Assembly (NCBI GenBank): GCA_002352055.1
Contig: DEHS01000001.1
Span: 209 to 11,632 of the forward strand
Length of the DNA: 11,424 bases
Reading direction: 5' to 3'
Source of the DNA: Legionellaceae bacterium UBA2794
GTDB lineage: Bacteria; Pseudomonadota; Gammaproteobacteria; Legionellales; Legionellaceae
The position numbers were made by a program, and so were the translations under genes. Of this stretch, positions 7,278 through 11,424 are shown in pieces; position 1 is the stretch's first letter; every line of letters begins with the position of its first letter. A model generated the notes under the pieces. It did no database searches. It saw nothing but the letters and a program-made list of their open reading frames with translations, and was not told where the DNA came from.

Positions 7278-9015
7278 TAAGTTGTGCCGTTCCTGTTGGA
7301 GACGGCGCACTGGTTAGAAGGCAGGAGGCTGTTTGCGTTTTGGGGAAAGCGATCACATCTCTAATGGATGTTGAATCTGTTAACAACATAGCCAGTCGAT
7401 CAATTCCCAAAGCAATACCACCATGCGGTGGTGCGCCATACTGTAAGGCGTCAAGTAAGAATCCAAATTTTTCCTGGGCTTCCTGATCATTAATACCTAG
7501 TAATTCAAATACTGTCTGTTGCAGTTCTGGTTGATGGATGCGAATGGAACCACCTCCAATCTCATAACCATTAATTACAATGTCATATGCTTTAGCTAGA
7601 GCACGGCCAGGCTCTGCACGCAGTGTTTCAGCTGATAATTGTTGCGGTGATGTAAAAGGATGGTGCATGGATTGTAAGCGATTATTTTGATGATCCATTT
7701 CAAACATGGGCCAATCTACAATCCATAATAATTGCCAATCAGAACTTAGTAATTTCCGATCATGTCCCAATTTAATGCGTAATGCGCCCATAGCCTCATT
7801 GACCACATGAGCTTTATCAGCACCAAAGAAAATAACATCACCTGTTTTCGCATCAACGCGCTCTAAAATTGCTTTTATTGCATCTTCTGAGAGAAACTTA
7901 AGGATTGGAGATTGTAAACCAGAAATTCCGGCATTTAAATCATTCACTTTAATGTAGGCCAGCCCTTTAGCACCGTAGATACCAACAAATTGACCGTAAC
8001 CATCCAGATCTTTACGACTCAAATCGCATCCATTAGGTAGTTTCAAAGCGGCAACTCTGCCATTTGTATCATTAGCTGCTGTGGAAAATACATTGAAATC
8101 ACAATTTTTAACCAGATCTGCGACATCAATTAACTCTAAAGGATTTCGCATGTCGGGCTTATCACTGCCGAACCGTCGCATCGCTTCTGCATAGGACATT
8201 CGAGGTAACGTATCAGGTATTGTGACATCAAGAATTTGTTTAAATACTACTTTCAACAAACCTTCAATAAGCTGCAAGATGTTTTCTTCATCTATGAAGG
8301 CCATCTCGATATCAAGCTGCGTAAACTCAGGCTGTCGGTCAGCCCGTAAATCCTCGTCTCTAAAGCAACGTACAATTTGATAGTATTTATCAAATCCTGA
8401 CATCATCAGCATTTGTTTGAACAGCTGTGGCGACTGGGGTAATGCATAGAACTGGCCAGGATGTACTCGGGATGGAACCAGATAATCTCGTGCCCCTTCC
8501 GGTGTTGCTTTGGTTAGCATAGGAGTTTCAATATCCAGAAAATCCTGATTATTTAAAAAATCCCGAATGCAACGAGTGAGTTTATGCCTTAAAGTGATTT
8601 TATTTTGCATCACGGTACGTCGTAAATCGATGTATCGATACTTATATCGCAAGTCTTCGTTAACTATTTGATGATCATCTGGCAAAAAGGGTGGCGTTGG
8701 TGATTGATTTAAAATTTCGAGTTTGGTTCCGATCACTTCAACCATCCCCGTAGCCATTTTATCATTAACCATTCCCTCTGGCCTTCTGCGGACTTTACCT
8801 GTCACTCGAACCACAAATTCTGATCTTAATTTTTCAGCTACTGTAAATGTTTCATGATTTTCTGGTTCATAAACTACCTGCAATAATCCTGAGCGATCGC
8901 GAATATCTAAAAAAACTACACCACCGTGATCTCGTCTGTTATGGACCCAGCCGCATACAGTAATTTCTTTGTCTAAACTTGTCTCATTTACGGTCGAACA
9001 GTAGTGTGTACGCAT
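7237..9015 (-). CDS. aspS: Aspartyl-tRNA synthetase, non-discriminating type (Asp/Asn)
   Basis: This class IIb enzyme charges tRNA-Asp with aspartate. The 592-residue product has the standard bacterial layout: N-terminal OB-fold anticodon domain (about 1-105), catalytic domain with motif 1 near 159-167, QSPQ at 194, motif 2 FRDEDLRADRQPEFTQLD (218-235), a central GAD-type insertion, and motif 3 GIALGIDR (533-540). His30 (RRDHGG) and Gly81 (RPEG) match the residues linked to relaxed anticodon recognition in the non-discriminating Pseudomonas aeruginosa enzyme, where discriminating E. coli AspRS has Leu and a different loop. It should therefore also form Asp-tRNA-Asn for GatCAB. The ATG at 9015 has an AGGTGG Shine-Dalgarno that overlaps the stop codon of the upstream DUF502 gene 8 nt away. 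The C-terminus overlaps the channel gene. Confidence 0.97.
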   Translation of the reverse strand: MRTHYCSTVNETSLDKEITVCGWVHNRRDHGGVVFLDIRDRSGLLQVVYEPENHETFTVAEKLRSEFVVRVTGKVRRRPEGMVNDKMATGMVEVIGTKLEILNQSPTPPFLPDDHQIVNEDLRYKYRYIDLRRTVMQNKITLRHKLTRCIRDFLNNQDFLDIETPMLTKATPEGARDYLVPSRVHPGQFYALPQSPQLFKQMLMMSGFDKYYQIVRCFRDEDLRADRQPEFTQLDIEMAFIDEENILQLIEGLLKVVFKQILDVTIPDTLPRMSYAEAMRRFGSDKPDMRNPLELIDVADLVKNCDFNVFSTAANDTNGRVAALKLPNGCDLSRKDLDGYGQFVGIYGAKGLAYIKVNDLNAGISGLQSPILKFLSEDAIKAILERVDAKTGDVIFFGADKAHVVNEAMGALRIKLGHDRKLLSSDWQLLWIVDWPMFEMDHQNNRLQSMHHPFTSPQQLSAETLRAEPGRALAKAYDIVINGYEIGGGSIRIHQPELQQTVFELLGINDQEAQEKFGFLLDALQYGAPPHGGIALGIDRLAMLLTDSTSIRDVIAFPKTQTASCLLTSAPSPTGTAQLNELGIRLAPAPTK

Positions 9016-9023
9016 AAAGCCAC

Positions 9024-9665
9024 CTATTTAATTTTTATTGTGTTGTTGGTTAATGCAGCTGGAGTACTTTGTTGCATTACACCTAAAGAGAGAATAAATT
9101 TTAATGCTTCATCAATACTCATATCCAATTCAATAGCATCCTTTTTGGGGAGCATGATTAAAAAACCTGAAGTAGGATTAGGTGTGGTAGGAATAAATAA
9201 AGAGACCATTTCCTCGCTGGTATGAGCAGAAATTTCATCGCTGACTGCTCCCGTTTGAAATGCTATAGTCCATGAGTCTTTTCGAGGATACTCAACCAGC
9301 ATTACCTTTCGGAATGCCTCGCTGTTTGTGGACAATAAAGTGTTCAAAACTTGCTTGACAGCACTGTATATAGAACGAACCAAAGGAATTCTTGATAAAA
9401 TTAACTCCCCCCACCCTACAATTCTCTGTCCTAAATAATTGGTCGCAAGCATTCCCGTTGCCAATAATAAGGCCAATGATAATAAAACCCCAAGGCCTGG
9501 GATATGAAATCCAATCAGGTAATCGGGTTGATAGGTTTGAGGTATTAGAGATAACGTGCTGTCCAATAAATCAACAATAAATCGAATCACTACGATGGTA
9601 ACTAAAATGGGGAGCCATACCACAAGACCTGCTAACAGGTAGCTTCGCAATAATAATGGTTTCAC
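9024..9665 (-). CDS. DUF502 family membrane protein
   Basis: The 213-residue protein matches the DUF502 family. It has two N-terminal membrane segments (about 9-32 and 55-75), the conserved SRIPLVRSIYSAVKQV stretch (91-106) and a soluble domain with NPTSGFLIMLPKKD and a LDMSIDEALKFILSLG motif near 179-194. The family's molecular function is unknown. It often sits near aspS and fmdB-like genes in proteobacteria, as here. The start codon is GTG, overlapping the upstream fmdB stop by four bases (GTGA), with AAGGGTGA as ribosome binding site. Tight coupling to both neighbours implies co-expression with translation genes rather than a known shared reaction. Confidence 0.92.
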   Translation of the reverse strand: MKPLLLRSYLLAGLVVWLPILVTIVVIRFIVDLLDSTLSLIPQTYQPDYLIGFHIPGLGVLLSLALLLATGMLATNYLGQRIVGWGELILSRIPLVRSIYSAVKQVLNTLLSTNSEAFRKVMLVEYPRKDSWTIAFQTGAVSDEISAHTSEEMVSLFIPTTPNPTSGFLIMLPKKDAIELDMSIDEALKFILSLGVMQQSTPAALTNNTIKIK

Positions 9666-9976
9666 TCAGAGTCACCCTTTTTGGTTTTAGTGGTTTCTGT
9701 TTTTTTAGGGGGAACTACATCCGTCTTGGCCGGTGTTTCACTGCTTTTGGCAGAAGCATTGGCGTTCGCTTTTTCGTCGGAGTTTACCGGTTTTTTTGTT
9801 TTAAAATCAGTGGCATACCACCCTGTTCCCTTCAATTGAAATCCTGCGGCTGAAATCAGCTTGATAACAGTATGCTCAAAGCAAACCGGACATTGTTTTG
9901 CTGGCTCATCACTGATTTTTTGCATCAAATCAAAATGGTGATGACAACTTGTGCACTGATATTCATAAATTGGCAT
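9662..9976 (-). CDS. FmdB-family zinc ribbon protein
   Basis: A small 104-residue protein opening with MPIYEYQC, the signature of the FmdB/CxxC_CxxC_SSSS regulatory family. Cys8, Cys11, Cys29 and Cys32 form two CxxC knuckles expected to bind one zinc. After GWYATDF near 52-58 the tail (59-104) is low-complexity, rich in Lys, Thr, Glu, Ala and Pro, and probably disordered. The name comes from a proposed regulator of formamidase; the role in most bacteria, including here, is not known. ATG 9976 has GGAG 9 nt upstream. It is the first gene of the operon and overlaps DUF502 by four bases. Confidence 0.93.
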   Translation of the reverse strand: MPIYEYQCTSCHHHFDLMQKISDEPAKQCPVCFEHTVIKLISAAGFQLKGTGWYATDFKTKKPVNSDEKANANASAKSSETPAKTDVVPPKKTETTKTKKGDSE

Positions 9977-10022
9977 CTTTTAGGGCTCCATTAACTTAAA
10001 AAGGAAAATAATTCAAGTATGG

Positions 10023-10051
10023 ATTATAACGAAGTCGCCCCTGATGAACAA
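10023..10051 (-). promoter_or_regulatory. Sigma70 promoter of the fmdB-aspS-mutH operon
   Basis: On the minus strand a perfect TATAAT (10023-10028) is preceded at 17 bp by TTGTTC (10046-10051), which keeps the TTG of the -35 box. Transcription would start near 10015, leaving a leader of about 40 nt before the ATG at 9976. No other strong promoter was seen between the operon's genes, which agrees with one polycistronic unit. Confidence 0.6.
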
Positions 10052-10060
10052 CAGATGTTC
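10046..10060. promoter_or_regulatory. 15-bp palindrome overlapping the -35 box, possible operator
   Basis: The sequence GAACAACAGATGTTC has perfect 5-bp arms (GAACA and TGTTC) around a 5-bp centre and overlaps the -35 hexamer of the fmdB promoter. Its position would suit a dimeric repressor. It may also be chance in a short window, and I know no regulator that binds it. Confidence 0.3.
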
Positions 10061-10324
10061 TTATATAATCCTTGTATTTATTCTGCTATCAACCCTCTTA
10101 ATTAAAATATAAAAATCAAGAATAACTGTTTTGAAAATATGTTCGATGAGGAGTCTCTAAAATTTCATTGGTAAAAATAGTAGGAGTTGGTCGAATATTT
10201 TACATTTTTGGTATTTATAAATATAAAGACCATTAATATGTCCTATAATAATAAAATTGAAATTCTACAGCACTATAAATAGCTAATTTTATATTAATAT
10301 CTAACTTATAAAGCAGGAATTCTT

Positions 10325-11329
10325 ATGGAAATAAGTTCAGATGGTAAAATTCTTTTAAAAATTGAAGATAAAGACCTGTCTTCAGATGGGACATTTGAAG
10401 TACCCGAGCAGATTAAAACGATTGCTTCAGGTGTTGTTAACAACGGTACTTTAATTAAAAAACTCTCTATTAAAGTTCCCGTTGATATAAATAATGCTGC
10501 ATTTAAAAATTGTCCAAGCCTACAACATATTTCCATTGAAAATAGTACAATTGGTTCAGGTGCTTTTGAAAACTGCGCAAATCTGGAAACTGTAACCCTC
10601 AAGAACTGCTCCAAAATAGATCAATATGCTTTTGAAAAATGCGCTAAACTACAAAAAATAGAAATGGATCGGTGCCATACTAGATACAACTCTATTAGAA
10701 ACTGTAAAAACTTAAATAAGCTCATTTTAAAAGGAGAAACCACTCTAAGCTATGGGACCTTTGGTGATAGCCCAGAACTTCACGAGATTTTGGTGGATAA
10801 TCCTACATTAGATCCCGAAACATTCGCTCCAAATCCGCCTGAAAATTTAAAAGCACTTTTTATCAACCAGAGAGATCACAGTTTATTTGAAAAAGTAGCT
10901 GCCTCTTTACCTGAAACGCTTAAAAGTAAAATTCTTCCTTTTGAACTAACAATTGATATATTAGATTTAAAAAAACAACACACAACGCGACTGATAAATG
11001 CCTTTACTGAACCCCAGAGTCATCCATTATTCCCATTTTTCAGTATCACCAAAGGAAAAATCAACCCTACCCTACCGACTGAAATTTTTAAACACTTAAA
11101 TGAGTCTCGAATTAACGATCCTCTTTATCAGAAAAGAATTCTGGAAGGTATTAAGGAAATCGAAGAGCTTCCGCTTCCCACTTCACTAAAAGAATTAGAC
11201 GAATATGCTTCTTTACTTCGCGTTACCTCCGACACATATATTAGAGAAGCTACAAAACTTCAAAAAATGATTGCGAAAGATTCGTCGGAAGAACAGAATC
11301 AGTCCGAACAAAACTCCCCTAAAATTTGA
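10325..11329 (+). CDS. BspA-type leucine-rich-repeat protein, candidate effector
   Basis: The 334-residue protein has no signal peptide or TM segment. Residues about 45-180 carry five to six BspA/LRR_5 repeats of 21-23 residues with the pattern A-F-x-N-C-x-x-L-x-x-[IV]-x-[IL]: AFKNCPSLQHISI (59), AFENCANLETVTL (80), AFEKCAKLQKIEM (102), IRNCKNLNKLIL (124), TFGDSPELHEILV (145), with a degenerate final unit. Repeats form a protein-binding solenoid. The C-terminal half is alpha-helical-looking with LPTEIFKHL at 250-258, loosely like the first helix of an F-box, and a polar Glu/Gln/Ser tail. ATG 10325 has AGGA 6 nt upstream. LRR proteins are a common class of Legionella Dot/Icm effector; secretion here is inferred. 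The partner is unknown. Confidence 0.85.
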   Translation: MEISSDGKILLKIEDKDLSSDGTFEVPEQIKTIASGVVNNGTLIKKLSIKVPVDINNAAFKNCPSLQHISIENSTIGSGAFENCANLETVTLKNCSKIDQYAFEKCAKLQKIEMDRCHTRYNSIRNCKNLNKLILKGETTLSYGTFGDSPELHEILVDNPTLDPETFAPNPPENLKALFINQRDHSLFEKVAASLPETLKSKILPFELTIDILDLKKQHTTRLINAFTEPQSHPLFPFFSITKGKINPTLPTEIFKHLNESRINDPLYQKRILEGIKEIEELPLPTSLKELDEYASLLRVTSDTYIREATKLQKMIAKDSSEEQNQSEQNSPKI

Positions 11330-11338
11330 CTCAGTATT

Positions 11339-11424
11339 TTATCTGTTCCACCGATACGACACCGGCACTCTCTTTGGTGGTTCAGATTTATTCTCACCAG
11401 ATTTATTCTCTTGTACGGCTACGG
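11339..11424 (-). CDS. Possible 3' end of a gene entering from the right
   Basis: One minus-strand frame is open from the window edge to a TAA at 11339-11341, giving 27 residues. They read as a polar tail with a short ENKSGENKSE duplication and then PPKRVPVSYRWNR. The composition and a stop 9 bp from the convergent LRR gene's stop are plausible for a real C-terminus, but 84 bp cannot prove coding. Family unknown. Confidence 0.35.
   Translation of the reverse strand, partial: VAVQENKSGENKSEPPKRVPVSYRWNR

Larger units (their letters stand above)
9977..10324. other. Divergent AT-rich intergenic region, 348 bp
   Basis: It separates the minus-strand fmdB operon from the plus-strand LRR gene and must hold both promoters. 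The fmdB side has a good sigma70 promoter and an overlapping palindrome. The LRR side is very AT-rich with several TATAAT-like hexamers (for example 10244-10249) but no convincing -35 partner. No RNA gene or credible small coding sequence was seen. Confidence 0.6.

Noticed and set aside
7278..7310. GTG at 7310 as channel start
   Set aside because: No Shine-Dalgarno, and it would add 11 residues ahead of an already long pre-signal region; ATG 7277 is preferred.
9656..9853. Plus-strand open frame opposite fmdB
   Set aside because: Shadow of the low-complexity tail of the fmdB-like gene; Phe/Arg/Gly-rich composition without homology features.
10139..10174. 11-codon small open frame in the divergent intergenic region
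   Set aside because: Too short, no clear ribosome binding site and no attenuator-like codon run or hairpin set.
10231..10304. PmrA-type or CpxR-type effector promoter boxes upstream of the LRR gene
   Set aside because: ATTAATAT-like strings occur but only as expected in very AT-rich DNA; no tandem match at the right spacing that I could defend.

Overview
The window looks like chromosomal DNA of a Legionella-type gammaproteobacterium. The DNA is AT-rich, and the housekeeping run fmdB-like, DUF502, aspS, MscK-like channel, mutH fits that group. It is flanked by accessory genes of the kinds common in Legionellaceae: a repeat-plus-DUF1566 surface protein, a papain-like peptidase and a BspA-type leucine-rich-repeat protein. 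The genus is inferred from gene content only. No rRNA, tRNA, CRISPR array, transposase or integrase was seen.

Left accessory region (1-3188, plus strand). A 5'-truncated surface or secreted protein has three exact-period 84-residue repeats and a DUF1566/Lcl-type C-terminal domain, and ends at a strong hairpin. Next is an unrecognised 238-residue protein with an Asn-Asn-Cys motif. Then comes a 304-residue protein whose Gln-x-Cys and Glu-His-Ala-Ala-(I/V)3-Gly-Tyr motifs point to a papain-like cysteine peptidase. The last two are candidate secreted effectors.

Repeat island (about 3189-3643). A non-coding stretch holds two diverged direct copies of a palindrome-rich repeat of about 125 bp, enclosed by an imperfect outer inverted repeat.

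Core operon (9976 down to 3644, minus strand). In transcription order the genes are fmdB-like zinc ribbon, DUF502 membrane protein, aspartyl-tRNA synthetase, 11-TM MscK-like mechanosensitive channel, and MutH. They are packed with a 4-nt overlap, an 8-nt gap, then overlaps of about 41 nt and 38 nt, so they are probably co-transcribed and translationally coupled. A good sigma70 promoter precedes fmdB. The aspartyl-tRNA synthetase carries the His30/Gly81 pair of non-discriminating enzymes, which implies indirect Asn-tRNA synthesis by GatCAB elsewhere in the genome.

Right accessory region (9977-11424). A divergent AT-rich intergenic region leads to a plus-strand BspA-type LRR gene, possibly a host-directed effector. 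Its stop lies 9 bp from the stop of a possible convergent gene that runs off the right edge.
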